A stretch of DNA of 36,474 nt from Bdellovibrionales bacterium (GTDB taxonomy: Bacteria > Bdellovibrionota > Bdellovibrionia > Bdellovibrionales > JAKFYE01), in NCBI GenBank assembly GCA_021731045.1, contig JAKFYE010000043.1, positions 1 through 36,474 on the forward strand. Reading direction: 5' to 3'. The notes under the pieces are model-generated. The model saw nothing but the letters and a program-made list of their open reading frames with translations, had not been told where the DNA came from and did no database searches. Each line of letters begins with the position of its first letter. The first letter of the stretch is position 1. Made by a program: the position numbers and the translations under genes. Below, piece after piece: positions 36,367 through 36,474 of the stretch.

Positions 36367-36474
36367 CGTCATCCTGAGCAAACCCGTCATCCTGAGCAAA
36401 CCCGTCATCCTGAGCAAACCCGTCATCCTGAGCAAACCCGTCATCCTGAGCAAACCCGTCATCCTGAGCAAACC
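36367..36474. repeat. 18-bp tandem repeat, six perfect copies at window edge
   Basis: CGTCATCCTGAGCAAACC is repeated head to tail six times without a mismatch and continues to the last base, so the true array may be longer. The unit length is a multiple of three, but no start codon or SD precedes it and it lies just after a terminator, so it is intergenic. Its GTCATCCTGAGC core resembles the start of short intergenic repeats I recall from various bacterial genomes (from memory, not checked). It has no spacers and is not a CRISPR. Confidence 0.95.

Noticed and set aside
36367..36474. CRISPR array
   Set aside because: The units are directly adjacent with no spacers.

Overview
The window comes from a Gram-negative, flagellated, delta-proteobacterium-like genome, most likely a member of the Bdellovibrionota (Bdellovibrio-type bacteria). 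This is inferred from gene content: a short 277-residue flagellin, an NtrY/NtrX pair, several sigma-54 activators, FecR and TPR/beta-barrel envelope proteins, and many TTG/GTG starts. No 16S sequence is present to confirm it.

Layout. (1) 1-552 has no protein gene. It holds two near-identical 16-bp palindromes and a strongly self-complementary stretch that looks like a small structured RNA. (2) 552-10430 is an accessory/envelope block, mostly on the minus strand: a TPR plus beta-barrel outer-membrane protein, a FecR-domain protein, a HAD phosphatase overlapping a Xer-type recombinase, a plus-strand sigma-54 activator without receiver domain, a bipolar histone-H1-like protein, a lipoprotein, flagellin behind a duplicated translation start region, and a membrane-anchored alpha/beta hydrolase. 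(3) 10487-21054, plus strand, is metabolic and housekeeping: ribE-ribBA-ribH, ntrY-ntrX-proS, an exported GExH (ChaN-like) protein, and pyrF-rlmB. (4) 21229-36308 is the core translation/transcription supercluster: tRNA-Thr(TGT)-Tyr-Gly-Thr(GGT)-tuf-tRNA-Trp-secE-nusG-rplK-rplA-rplJ-rplL-rpoB-rpoC-rpsL-rpsG-rpsN. The usual fusA after rpsG is replaced by rpsN. (5) After the rpsN terminator, six perfect head-to-tail copies of an 18-bp unit run off the window edge.

How the genes work together. The last block supplies ribosomal proteins, EF-Tu, Sec translocase and RNA polymerase. Leader hairpins before rplK and rplJ, a hairpin between rplL and rpoB and a terminator after rpoC probably set their relative expression. 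ribE/BA/H make riboflavin, but ribD and nusB are not here. NtrY/NtrX is a membrane sensor with a sigma-54 response regulator and may be co-transcribed with proS.

Best leads for undescribed biology: the self-complementary RNA candidate at about 356-505, the palindrome pair beside it, the duplicated Shine-Dalgarno and six-codon leader ORF before flagellin, an apparently leaderless hydrolase promoter, and an SD-sequestering structure in the rplJ leader. I saw no CRISPR array, insertion sequence or prophage.
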